A stretch of 64,000 nt of DNA from Saccharibacter sp. 17.LH.SD (GCF_009834805.1 NZ_WVHO01000010.1:1-64000); one strand, 5' to 3'. Positions 9,008 through 17,341 are shown, numbered from the stretch's first letter. The notes: generated by a model not told the origin, from the letters alone. Numbers and translations are program-made.

Positions 9008-9442
9008 TTAATGATAGTTAAAATAGATGACGGGAACCAAAACACGTTTATCTCCGGGGTGAGGGAGTTCATTTATGATAACGATTTCATGATCATATTC
9101 ACCATCCTCCGTAGATTCTTTTACAATTCTTTCCCACATTTTGCGCCATTTATAATGGCGAATGACGGCATCTTTCCCCAACTTCCAAATGGGCCTACGC
9201 TTATAGGTCCCGAGGGTTCTGATAAAGCGTTCAGGAATATCGTCATAATTGGGCGTCGTTACATGGAAACACGGATGGCAAGGCGGACAAAGAGCCCCAT
9301 AAATACTACCAGGATCAGCTAGGTATTTGTATCGGTCTTCCTGCGAAGAGAAGATAATATACCGAAAATATGTATGATACTCTACTAAATCTATAGCAGG
9401 TTCTTTCTCAAAATCGATTGCATATACATCGTCATTGGACAT
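9008..9442 (-). CDS. Accessory array family A protein (copy 3)
   Basis: About 144 residues from the ATG at 9442, chosen over 9451 because AAGGA lies eight bases upstream and the same start is conserved in the copy at 10049 to 10483. It is nearly identical to that copy in its second half. Shared motifs are SQEDR (about 30), PPCHPCF (about 50), KYRW-like (KWRKMWERIVKE at about 95) and NELPHPGDKRVLVPVIYF near the end. The same motifs form the N-terminal domain of the long nuclease-like proteins of this array. Function unknown; candidates are an immunity protein, an adaptor, or a virion accessory. Confidence 0.7.
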   Translation of the reverse strand: MSNDDVYAIDFEKEPAIDLVEYHTYFRYIIFSSQEDRYKYLADPGSIYGALCPPCHPCFHVTTPNYDDIPERFIRTLGTYKRRPIWKLGKDAVIRHYKWRKMWERIVKESTEDGEYDHEIVIINELPHPGDKRVLVPVIYFNYH

Positions 9443-9474
9443 GATAAACATCCTTTTTATTGGAGAAAATTTTA

Positions 9475-9987
9475 TTAGAAAAGATCGAATAAGCTATAGT
9501 CATTTCCATAGACGACGATAGGAACAAATTTATATTTATTTCCAGGATGAGGCACTTCTTCCAAGACAAAAGGCCGTAATAATAACGCGGCATTATCCTT
9601 GCATAGAGGGGCTTGCTGTTCTTCAAGACGATTGAGGAGCTCTTCATATTTAAGTTGCAAACGCTGCCCCCAATGCCCCAATGTTGCAACATGCTCATAT
9701 TGATTTTTAGGGATCTCGTCTTCTGAATAGCTCCACCGTGCGGGCATAAGTTCACGAAAGCAGTCATCATCAGGAGAACGTAGGGCGATAGGCGTGACAG
9801 GGTCAGTAGCGTATCTACTAATTCTGCCGATAGTTGTACCAATCGAAGTAGTAAACTTTATAGGAATTATTTTATAGAGCATGGCCACCGCGTAATGGTC
9901 ACCCTGCTCGATAAGAGTAAAGGGGGTTTCGTCAATATGGCGAAGATCATTGAGCCCGAAATAAGGTCTTCCAACACGGATTGTCAT
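9475..9987 (-). CDS. Accessory array family B protein (copy 2)
   Basis: A protein of 170 residues; GAGGA lies six to ten bases upstream of the ATG at 9987. Key segments are GRPYFGLNDLRHIDE (5 to 20), LIEQGDHYAVAML (26 to 38), a DDDCF motif near 70, LQLKYEELLNRLEEQQ (about 112 to 127) and LEEVPHPGNKYKFVPIVVY near 145 to 162. These align with the N-terminal domain of the nuclease-like proteins of the array (RLIERGDHY, PDHPCF, KYADLLDRL, VPAIY). It has no visible catalytic motif or membrane segment. Role unknown. Confidence 0.7.
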   Translation of the reverse strand: MTIRVGRPYFGLNDLRHIDETPFTLIEQGDHYAVAMLYKIIPIKFTTSIGTTIGRISRYATDPVTPIALRSPDDDCFRELMPARWSYSEDEIPKNQYEHVATLGHWGQRLQLKYEELLNRLEEQQAPLCKDNAALLLRPFVLEEVPHPGNKYKFVPIVVYGNDYSLFDLF

Positions 9988-10048
9988 AAATTTTCCTCAA
10001 GTTGCGGATTATGAAGAAGAAGTTCGGTTGCCCTAACCATCTGATTTT

Positions 10049-10483
10049 TCAATGATAGTTAAAATAGATGACGGGAACCAAGACACGCTTATCTCCAGGG
10101 TGAGGAAGTTCGTTGATAATGACGATTTCATGATCATATTCACCATCCTCCGTAGATTCTTTTACAATTCTTTCCCACATATTGCGCCATTTATAATGGC
10201 GAATGACGGCTTCTCTCCCCAACTTCCAAATGGGCCTACGCTTATAAGTGCCGAGAGTTCTGATAAAACGTTCAGGAATATCGTCATAATTGGGAGTGAT
10301 TAATTGGAAACAAGGATGGCAAGGTGGAAAAAGAGTCCCATAAGTTCTCCCGTGAATACCTAATCTCTTATGTCGATTCTCTTGCGAAGCGAAAATATCG
10401 TGCAGAAAATATGTATAATTTTCTACTAAATCGATACCAATTTCTTTCTCAAAATCCATTTTATATACATCATCATTGGACAT
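10049..10483 (-). CDS. Accessory array family A protein (copy 2)
   Basis: About 144 residues from the ATG at 10483, which follows AAGGAGG; the longer frame from 10525 adds residues absent from the other copies. It is highly similar to the copy at 9008 to 9442, and the second halves are almost identical, showing recent duplication. It carries the PPCHPCF, WERIVKESTED and ELPHPGDKRVLVPV motifs. It lies directly downstream of a nuclease-like gene (10589 to 12058), which is also where the other family A copy sits, consistent with a linked partner such as an immunity protein. That role is inference. Confidence 0.7.
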   Translation of the reverse strand: MSNDDVYKMDFEKEIGIDLVENYTYFLHDIFASQENRHKRLGIHGRTYGTLFPPCHPCFQLITPNYDDIPERFIRTLGTYKRRPIWKLGREAVIRHYKWRNMWERIVKESTEDGEYDHEIVIINELPHPGDKRVLVPVIYFNYH

Positions 10484-10588
10484 GATAGATATCCTCCTTA
10501 TAGCATTGACTACATTATGGAACAAAATTGTCCTGTAAGAAATAACTATTCTGTTTCTTATGAGGAAAGACTCTGAAAAAATATTTTT

Positions 10589-12058
10589 CTAGTCTTTCTT
10601 TGGTTTACGTTGTTCTTGTTGTTCTTGTTGTTCTTGTTGTTCTTGTTGTTCTTGTTGTTCTTGTTGTTCTTGTTGTTCGTGGAATTTTTGTTTGAATTTT
10701 TTGATCACTTTGGGATCATCCACATTGTTATTTTCTAAGAATTCTTGAATCTTTTGTAGAGTATGTAATTTATTTTCATTTAGGAATTTCTGCACATTCT
10801 TGATATTGGATGCCCTGTATTTAGGTTGCTCACGATCTGCATAATTCTGATAAGTCTCGTATGGATTACCCTGGATTTGACCTGTTTTTTGTAAGAAATT
10901 GATTAATTTCCTATTTTCCAAAAGAACAGGCTGAAAGGAATTTGCTTGATCGGCCTCAGTCAATACTTTTTCTTCAGCTTCCGCGGCAGACAGAGGTTTA
11001 AACGTTACGGTTCCATCAGAATTTTTTAAACGATATACATAGTGAGGTTCTCCTTTCGAAGAAGTCTTCTTTGATATGTCTTGAGGGAAATGGAAATCAA
11101 GCATAGCGGATGACGCGCTTCCATGAGGGATCAGTCTCAAAACGCTGCTTAATTTATGAGGGTATATCGTATGGATGGAATAATAATTTCCTTTAGAAGT
11201 ATTTTCTAGCGTGTATTCTTTTTCTTCTGGGGAGTTGTTAAATGAGAGTACGGTCATCGGTACTTTATTTGATGGTGCCATCCCTTCTTTGGGCATGCTG
11301 ATGACATTTCGTGTTTCTTGATCTGGACGATAAAAATCAAGTCTTCCCTTATCGTGAAGCGTATCATAAGCAATATCTAAAGGGGATTTATAGCCCAAAT
11401 CGCGTAGTTCTTGGCCATGACGGTGCTCAATATGAAGACGACCATGCCCACCACTTCTCGGTGCATCTCCTCTTTGAATACCTTCTTGATAAATGGCGGG
11501 TACCATAACATTGGGATCCTGAGAATGAGAAGTTTCTCCGATAACAATGGGGCGTAATAAAGCAGGCTCCTGCATTGGGTTTCGGCCCGTCTTAGAGGCC
11601 CATTGCTTCCCTGAGTGATAGGGATATTCTTTAGAGGTCTTTTTTTGTTCCTCTACTAAGCGATCTAATAAGTCAGCATATTTATGCTGTAATGCTTCAA
11701 ATTCCGGTCCTTTGCTTTTAATCCATTTTTCATGGTCAGGGTGATGGACGCTTCCTTGTTTTGTCCATTGTCCTTTGCTGTTGCGTGGTTGATTAGGGTT
11801 ATAGCTATCATGAGCAGCAAAAGGGAAAGCAACAGGGTCAGGGCGATGAAAACACGGATGGTCAGGGCTAAAGAGAGGGATGGCCTCTATCCCTGGTTTT
11901 TGAGGGTTGATCGCCTTTTTCCACGATAAGCGCCCATCATGCCAATCTGAAGCTTTCGGGGTGTAAAAGCTTTCGACTATATAATGATCTCCACGTTCAA
12001 TCAGACGAAGTGTGGGGAGGGGCGGGCGTAAAAAGAACAATGTGGATGCATGCATCAT
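10589..12058 (-). CDS. Two-domain accessory protein with PBECR-like nuclease region (copy 2)
   Basis: About 489 residues from the ATG at 12058; a GTG at 12097 would add 13 residues but has no good ribosome binding site, and the ATG start aligns with family B. Residues about 1 to 190 hold the array's shared domain (RLIERGDHY, FSPDHPCF, HKYADLLDRL, VIGETSHSQDPNVMVPAIY), including a NPNQPRNSKGQWTKQG linker like those seen in phage head and toxin proteins. Residues about 205 to 310 resemble phage Barnase/EndoU/ColicinE5-like (PBECR) nucleases: GRLHIEHRHG, a VLSF strand and NYYSIHTIYP. The C-terminus is helical and ends in an EQQ repeat and a basic tail. The nuclease call is from motif resemblance. 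Confidence 0.65.
   Translation of the reverse strand: MMHASTLFFLRPPLPTLRLIERGDHYIVESFYTPKASDWHDGRLSWKKAINPQKPGIEAIPLFSPDHPCFHRPDPVAFPFAAHDSYNPNQPRNSKGQWTKQGSVHHPDHEKWIKSKGPEFEALQHKYADLLDRLVEEQKKTSKEYPYHSGKQWASKTGRNPMQEPALLRPIVIGETSHSQDPNVMVPAIYQEGIQRGDAPRSGGHGRLHIEHRHGQELRDLGYKSPLDIAYDTLHDKGRLDFYRPDQETRNVISMPKEGMAPSNKVPMTVLSFNNSPEEKEYTLENTSKGNYYSIHTIYPHKLSSVLRLIPHGSASSAMLDFHFPQDISKKTSSKGEPHYVYRLKNSDGTVTFKPLSAAEAEEKVLTEADQANSFQPVLLENRKLINFLQKTGQIQGNPYETYQNYADREQPKYRASNIKNVQKFLNENKLHTLQKIQEFLENNNVDDPKVIKKFKQKFHEQQEQQEQQEQQEQQEQQEQQEQRKPKKD
10611..10678. repeat. Nine-base tandem repeat encoding (EQQ)n
   Basis: Between seven and eight copies of a nine-base unit (TTGTTCTTG on the plus strand) encode the EQQ repeats near the C-terminus of the copy 2 nuclease-like protein. 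The unit is a multiple of three, so copy-number changes keep the frame. Copy 1 at 14836 to 16140 has no such repeat. Confidence 0.9.
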
Positions 12059-12143
12059 GGCGTGTCTTTCATCCCCTACGTACAAGCAAAAGCGCACAGC
12101 GCATCACCGTGTTGTGTAGGAAGATTTAAAAAAGGGAGAGGAC

Positions 12144-12205
12144 ATAAAAAAAGCGCCCAAAAGGGCGCTTAAAAGAGCGACGTAACCCGTAAAATATGGG
12201 GTTAC
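12144..12205 (-). promoter_or_regulatory. Structured leader with terminator upstream of nuclease-like copy 2
   Basis: Read on the minus strand, a hairpin (GTAACCC at 12182 to 12188 paired with GGGTTAC at 12199 to 12205) comes first, then a strong terminator (AAGCGCCC, TTTT, GGGCGCTT and a T run, 12144 to 12170), then the gene 90 bases on. The same layout precedes copy 1. No promoter fits between terminator and start, so expression must read through the terminator, or the terminator ends an upstream transcript. Confidence 0.6.
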
Positions 12206-12387
12206 ATGATCTGCATGAAAATGAATGAAAGCGTGCGACTAAAAAAAATCAGGTAGGATCCATTATCGTCAGATGAACGATCAAAGACTTTCAATACAGA
12301 AATTATTGATGAGACCATCAATAACCTTGAGGTTGTATATAGTTAAAAAAGAGGAGAGGATTTCTAGACTATAGCTAGGGGGGCCGT

Positions 12388-13494
12388 ATGTTCTTACCGT
12401 CAAGGATTGAGTATCACATGTTAAGAAAACCCAGGAAGCTTGAGAGAGGAGACGCAATAGCCATTATTAGCTTATCAAGCGGGGTGCTGGGAGAGAGTTT
12501 TGTAAAGCATCAACTCGATTTAGGAACAAAAAGGATAAGGGAATTTGGATTACATCCCGTTTTTATGAAAAACTCTCTAAAAGGCATCGACTATATCTCT
12601 CAATATCCATCAGCTCGTGCGGATGACTTAAAGCAAGCTTTTTCAGATTCTTCCATCAAAGCGGTTATATGTTCGATAGGAGGGGACGATACATATAAAA
12701 CGATTCCTTATTTGATGAATGACCATGCATTTAAAAATTCAGTTCGTGAAAATCCTAAAATATTCAGTGGATTTTCTGATAGCACAATCAATCATTTGAT
12801 GTTTTACAAATTAGGAATGCAAAGTTTTTATGGCCCATCGTTTTTGACGGATTTGGCTGAACTTTCCAACGATATGTTACCTTATACAAAGGAATACTTC
12901 TCATTATATCTTTCAAATAGGAATAATGTTCACATCAAGAGCAGTCCTATCTGGTATCATGAAAGGGATAATTTCTCTGCACAATCCCTGGGAATACCTC
13001 GAAAATCCAATCGAGAAAAATATGGACACGATATATTATATGGTACGGGAATTGTTAGAGGATCCCTTTTAGGGGGATGCTTACAGAGTATATATGCATC
13101 TCTCACTGGAAATCGTTATCCAGATCAAGCCGATGTCATGGAAAAATATCATATCATTCCCAATCAGGAGGAGTGGTATGATAAAGTTCTGTTCATAGAG
13201 ACGAGTGAAGAAAGATTATTCCCATATGATTTTAAGAAAATGTTGCGCTGTCTTGTTGAGAGAAAAATTTGGGGTAACGTAAAAGCCATTATGGTTGGCA
13301 AGCCTCAAAATGAAATATTTTATAATGAATATAGAAATATTCTTCTTGATTTGGCGCGTCTTACTGGAAAACCCATTATATATAATGTAAATTTTGGACA
13401 TTCTTATCCGAGAACAATTCTACCATATGGAATAAAAACAGAAATAAATTTTGACACAGGAAAGATATCAATCATAGAGCCATGGTTTAAGTAA
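12388..13494 (+). CDS. MccF-like S66 serine peptidase (microcin C-type self-immunity)
   Basis: A protein of 368 residues of the LD-carboxypeptidase/MccF S66 family. Visible motifs are SLSSGVLGE, IGGDDTYKTIPYL, the nucleophile region FSGFSDSTINHL, the Glu in LFIETSEE, and the His in NVNFGHSYP, giving the Ser-Glu-His triad. MccF-type members cleave the aminoacyl-nucleotide of microcin C-like Trojan-horse antibiotics and protect the cell. The gene is on the plus strand, opposite to all its neighbours, and its AT-rich coding differs from the phage structural genes, so it looks like an inserted cargo gene. The ATG at 12388 follows a G-rich site; an internal ATG at 12418 is an alternative. Confidence 0.85.
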   Translation: MFLPSRIEYHMLRKPRKLERGDAIAIISLSSGVLGESFVKHQLDLGTKRIREFGLHPVFMKNSLKGIDYISQYPSARADDLKQAFSDSSIKAVICSIGGDDTYKTIPYLMNDHAFKNSVRENPKIFSGFSDSTINHLMFYKLGMQSFYGPSFLTDLAELSNDMLPYTKEYFSLYLSNRNNVHIKSSPIWYHERDNFSAQSLGIPRKSNREKYGHDILYGTGIVRGSLLGGCLQSIYASLTGNRYPDQADVMEKYHIIPNQEEWYDKVLFIETSEERLFPYDFKKMLRCLVERKIWGNVKAIMVGKPQNEIFYNEYRNILLDLARLTGKPIIYNVNFGHSYPRTILPYGIKTEINFDTGKISIIEPWFK

Positions 13495-13763
13495 TATATA
13501 ATGTTACATAGTAATTAAATTATTTCTCCCTTATGACTTAAAATATTTTCAAATTTTGTCCGAAAAATTTAGAAAATGCCAAGAAAGTACTTTGGGATTG
13601 ATATAATAGTGAGGATAATCCCTTTTATATCATTATCAAGTGGTCCGTGTCCTTCTTTCCAGAAGGAATGACCTCAAAATATATGGTGGCTGACCATCAA
13701 TCTGCTTATAGGGTTATCATACTCTATGGATTTATTGTCTTCTTTTCTCGTGAGTAGGGCAGC

Positions 13764-14276
13764 TTATCTGAAAAGGTCAAACAAGCTATAGTCATTTCCA
13801 TAAACGACTACGGGTACAGGAAGCTCTTCTTCTTCAGGGTGACGCACTTCTTCTAAGACGAACGGACGGAATAATAACGCCGCATTATGTGCGCATAGAG
13901 GGGTTTGTTGTTCTTCAAGACGGTCGAGAAGCTTTTTATATTTGAATTGTAAACGTTGTCCCCAATGGCCTAAGGTCGCAACATGTTCGTACTGATTTTC
14001 AGGAATATCATTCTTTAAATACTTCCAGCGTTCTAACATGGGATAATAAAAACAGGGATCATCGGGAGGGAATAATGCAATGGGAGCCATGGGATCAGCC
14101 GCATATTTGCGAGGATACCAATGGTAACTTTTACCATCGGGTTGGGCGTCCCTCACAATTTTATAAAGCATGGCCACAGCATAATGGTCTCCCTGTTCAA
14201 TAAGGGAAAAAGGTGATTCATCAATATGACGGAGGTCACGAAGCCCGAAATAGGGCCTTCCAACTGGGAATGTCAT
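13764..14276 (-). CDS. Accessory array family B protein (copy 1)
   Basis: A protein of 170 residues if it starts at the ATG at 14276, the start conserved in copy 2; an ATG at 14300 in the same frame adds eight residues. Motifs match copy 2: GRPYFGLRDLRHIDES, LIEQGDHYAVAML, PPDDPCF, LQFKYKKLLDRLEEQQ, LEEVRHPEEEELPVPVVVY. It is the third gene of the first cassette (nuclease-like, A, B). The next gene to the left is the inserted peptidase on the other strand. Function unknown. Confidence 0.7.
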   Translation of the reverse strand: MTFPVGRPYFGLRDLRHIDESPFSLIEQGDHYAVAMLYKIVRDAQPDGKSYHWYPRKYAADPMAPIALFPPDDPCFYYPMLERWKYLKNDIPENQYEHVATLGHWGQRLQFKYKKLLDRLEEQQTPLCAHNAALLFRPFVLEEVRHPEEEELPVPVVVYGNDYSLFDLFR

Positions 14277-14352
14277 AAATTTTCTGCGATCCTTGATCAT
14301 ATAAAGAGAAGTGAAGTCGTTATACTATCTTGATGTTTTAATGATAGAGTGA

Positions 14353-14775
14353 TTACAATATAAGCTTGATAACGGGAACCATAACACGGTTATCTCCAGG
14401 GTGGGGAAGTTCGTCTATAATAATAATATCATCCGTATATCTATCATCATCTGTACATTCTTTTTCAAATTCTTCTAAAATATCACGATATTTATAATGA
14501 AGAACGGCTGTTTTTTCCCCAAGTCTGCGTAGAGTCCGAGGGTAGATTACTATCTCATCAAGGAAGTCATCAGGAATGTCTTTATACTGGGGGGTTGTCA
14601 GTTGAAAACATGGATGACACGATGGCAGAAGTGTCTGAGTTCTAGCCCATTTATGCCCTAATGACTGACGCCGATCTTCTTGTGATCTATAAACCGTATG
14701 ATAAAAATATTTATAGTTTTCTTCTAAATCGATAGCAGGTTCTGGATCGATTTCATAGTCATCTTCGTCGAACAT
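14353..14775 (-). CDS. Accessory array family A protein (copy 1)
   Basis: A protein of 140 residues; AAAGGA lies about seven bases upstream of the ATG at 14775. It is strongly acidic and shares SQEDR, LPSCHPCFQLTTP, LHYKYRDILEEFEKE and IDELPHPGDNRVMVPVI with the other family A copies, but is more divergent from them than they are from each other. It follows nuclease-like copy 1. A small acidic partner next to a candidate nuclease resembles toxin-immunity layouts, but this is inferred only. Confidence 0.7.
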   Translation of the reverse strand: MFDEDDYEIDPEPAIDLEENYKYFYHTVYRSQEDRRQSLGHKWARTQTLLPSCHPCFQLTTPQYKDIPDDFLDEIVIYPRTLRRLGEKTAVLHYKYRDILEEFEKECTDDDRYTDDIIIIDELPHPGDNRVMVPVIKLIL

Positions 14776-14835
14776 GAAAAAATCCTTTCTAGATTATCAA
14801 TGTTATTATATATAAAAATAAATCATATAGAATAA

Positions 14836-16140
14836 TTATTTATAGTTTCCCCTTTGCCATTTCCTATATAATTTTACTCTTTTTTCATCTGGTATGTCTT
14901 TTATTATGTTACGGAAAAATTTCTCTGGACTAAGATCGTTGACTGTCGGCTCGATTGAGTTTTCTAACTGTGGTAATTTTCTATCTTCCCATGGTACAGA
15001 GTAAAGAGAGTGCATTTCATCAGACTCATTCAAACCAAGGGTTGCCGCTTCGTCCTTTGAAAGAGGTTTAGTCGTTGTCGTCCCATCGGCTTTTTTGATG
15101 CGGAAGATACGCTTAGATACCCCTGATGGAGATATGTCTTCAAGAGGTTTATGACCTATTTCAGAGCTAGGTATGGCAAGTGATGAACTTCCGTAAACAG
15201 GATTTTTCATGAGTTCCTCTAATTGTTGAGGGAATATCGTATGGACTTTATAATAACCTCCAGAGAGATTATTCCCTTCTCTATGGTTTTTATTTTCATG
15301 CGCATGTTCAAATGTTAGTACAGATACCGGTAATTTGTTGGAATAATTTATGTTTTCGTCCTGAACTACAACGAAATTACGTGAGTTATGGCCAATATTA
15401 TAAAAATCCTCTTTTCGCGCATCAGCAAGAGTGTCGTAAATAATATCTAAGGGGGAATTATGCCCAAAATCACGTAGTTCTTTTCCGTGGCGATGTTCAA
15501 TATGAATACGGCCAGATCCCTTACCAGTAGCGCTATTTCCTCTTTGATAGCCTTCTTCGTAAATCACAGGCACCATAACATGTGGATCTTCCGGATGTGA
15601 TATTTCCCCAACCACGATTGGACGTATGAGAGATGGGTCTTGTGTTGGGTCGCGGCCTGTATCAGGGTCTCTTTCTTTTTCTCTTGGGTCATATGGTTTT
15701 TTTTTATTTTCTCGTTGTTCTTTTTCTAAGTGATCTAATAAGTCAGCATATTTATGCTGTAGTGCTTCAAGTTTTGGTCCCTTGCTTTTAATCCATTCTT
15801 GATAGGCAGGGTGATGGCCTCTTCCTTGTTTTGTCCATTCTCCTTTACTGTTGCGTGGTTGATTAGGGTCATAGCCATTTTTATGGCTATCATGGGTAGC
15901 AAACGGAAGGACAATAGGATCAGGGCGATGAAAACACGGATGGTCAGGGCTAAAGAGAGGGATGGCCTCTATCCCTGGTTTTTTAGTATTGATCGCCTTT
16001 TTCCACGATAAGCGCCCATCATGCCAATCTGAAGCTTCAGGGACATGCAAGCTTTCAACGGTATAATGATCCCCACGTTCAATCAGACGAAGTGAGGGAA
16101 GAGGCGGGCGTGAAAAGAATAATGTGGATGGATGCATCAT
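14836..16140 (-). CDS. Two-domain accessory protein with PBECR-like nuclease region (copy 1)
   Basis: About 434 residues from the ATG at 16140 (a GTG at 16179 is possible). The shared N-terminal domain (about 1 to 200) has RLIERGDHY, SPDHPCFHRPDP, a NPNQPRNSKGEWTKQG linker, LQHKYADLLDHLEKEQ and EDPHVMVPVIYEEG. The candidate nuclease region (about 215 to 330) has GRIHIEHRHGKEL and GGYYKVHTIFP. The N-terminal half is nearly identical to copy 2, while the C-terminal parts differ strongly after the nuclease region, as in polymorphic toxins. Nuclease activity is inferred from motif resemblance; catalytic residues would be the HRH and the terminal YxxHT area. Confidence 0.65.
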   Translation of the reverse strand: MMHPSTLFFSRPPLPSLRLIERGDHYTVESLHVPEASDWHDGRLSWKKAINTKKPGIEAIPLFSPDHPCFHRPDPIVLPFATHDSHKNGYDPNQPRNSKGEWTKQGRGHHPAYQEWIKSKGPKLEALQHKYADLLDHLEKEQRENKKKPYDPREKERDPDTGRDPTQDPSLIRPIVVGEISHPEDPHVMVPVIYEEGYQRGNSATGKGSGRIHIEHRHGKELRDFGHNSPLDIIYDTLADARKEDFYNIGHNSRNFVVVQDENINYSNKLPVSVLTFEHAHENKNHREGNNLSGGYYKVHTIFPQQLEELMKNPVYGSSSLAIPSSEIGHKPLEDISPSGVSKRIFRIKKADGTTTTKPLSKDEAATLGLNESDEMHSLYSVPWEDRKLPQLENSIEPTVNDLSPEKFFRNIIKDIPDEKRVKLYRKWQRGNYK

Positions 16141-16231
16141 AGCGTGTCTTTCACCCCCTACGTACAAGCAAAAGCGCACAGCGCCTCGCCGTGTTGTGTA
16201 GGAAGATTAAAAAAAGGGAGAGGACATAAAA

Positions 16232-16290
16232 AAGCGCCCCAAAGGGCGCTTAAAACTGTGCGTGTAATAACGTAAAATAAGCTATTACAC
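16232..16290 (-). promoter_or_regulatory. Structured leader with terminator upstream of nuclease-like copy 1
   Basis: On the minus strand a hairpin (GTGTAATA at 16262 to 16269, TATTACAC at 16283 to 16290) precedes a terminator (16232 to 16251, T run following). Compared with the leader of copy 2, the loop core GTAAAATA is kept while both stem arms differ and still pair, a covariation pattern. Confidence 0.6.
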
Positions 16291-16329
16291 TCTATATAAA
16301 ACAAAAATCGTAATAAATAATAATGATTA

Positions 16330-16940
16330 TTATTTTGTATTAAGAGGAAGATGTTTTATATTAACAGGATAGGCGTATTCATTGCCGATCATAACAATAG
16401 GGACCTTCACGGTGTTATCTTCAGGGTGAGGATATTCATCAATAACAAATGGGCGTGGAAGAGCGGCTCCATTATAGGGGCGTTTGCTTTGTTCTTCCTC
16501 CATTCGGTCTAAGAGGGATTTATATTTAAATTGGAGGAGTTGTCCCGGATTACCAAGACGTTCGATGACAAAATCACTTTGATTCGGTGGAATAACGTTA
16601 GATGGATCATTGGCTTTGGGAGTATCAAGATAAAGCATGGAGAGGTGGGCGGGGCAAGCGGAATAGGGGTAACGGGTTCAGCGTCCTTGTGCTGATAAGC
16701 TGGCCCGTCAGACGTTTCAATAATCTCACCATCATAGAATTTTGGGATTATAAAATGGTCGCCTTGCCTAACAAGTAGGAACGTTGGATCCTCATCGAGA
16801 TACGGATTTCCACACTTTGATATCTAAATCATATCAGTCACAGTGTAGTGGTCACCTCGAAAAAGCATTTCAGTAGCAAATTTTCCAGCACTTTCTGACC
16901 AGGCATAAAATACATGATAGGGCTTAACGGCATGTGACAT
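16330..16940 (-). pseudogene. Decayed accessory array gene(s) next to the portal gene
   Basis: An ATG at 16940 opens MSHAVKPYHVFYAWSES and reaches FRGDHYTVTDMI before an in-frame TAG. The same frame continues as NPYLDEDPTFLLVRQGDHF up to a TSPCF motif. A frameshift then moves the homologous sequence to another frame, open from 16638 to 16330, with LLQFKYKSLLDRMEEEQ and DEYPHPEDNTVKVPIVMIG. All motifs belong to the array's shared domain. The 102-residue frame at 16330 to 16638 may still be translated, but as a whole this is a broken member. Confidence 0.7.
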
Positions 16941-17098
16941 AAAGCGACGCCTTGATTGTCTGTTGGGCTATTCCAACTATCCCTCAGATAATAGAACATT
17001 TATTAAAAAAGCTTTCCAAAAAGAGAAACATTGACGAGGTTTCCTTATTTCTTTTACTAATTTAAAGAGTAATTCATAAAGAATGAGATCAATGTCGT

Positions 17099-17290
17099 AT
17101 GTTTGGTGCTATCACAGGTAAAATATTCCTCACAGCCGCTGTTGTTATTATAAGTGCGCTGTCTATTGCTTTGACTTTTTACCGGTATTCCCAACGCAAT
17201 ACGCCAGACTCAGGATTGGTCCCAACGATTATCCGTGTGGTTGTTCCATTGCTCGTTTGTGTTCTTGTCTGGCGTTTGTTCTGGCATTAA
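17099..17290 (+). CDS. Small two-helix membrane protein
   Basis: A protein of 63 residues with two clear hydrophobic segments (about 8 to 26 and 43 to 61) joined by a polar loop (YRYSQRNTPDSG). It is on the plus strand, convergent with the portal gene. Small membrane proteins in this position may be superinfection-exclusion or membrane-stress proteins, but nothing shows which. The ribosome binding site is weak. It could be a real lysogeny gene or a chance frame. Confidence 0.45.
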   Translation: MFGAITGKIFLTAAVVIISALSIALTFYRYSQRNTPDSGLVPTIIRVVVPLLVCVLVWRLFWH

Positions 17291-17341
17291 CTGAGGGGAT
17301 AGACAGCTTTTTTTGTGCCAATAAACTGATTTTATTCCCCC

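Noticed and set aside
10611-10678. Short tandem repeat as a possible CRISPR array
   Set aside because: The unit is nine bases with no spacers and lies in frame within a gene.
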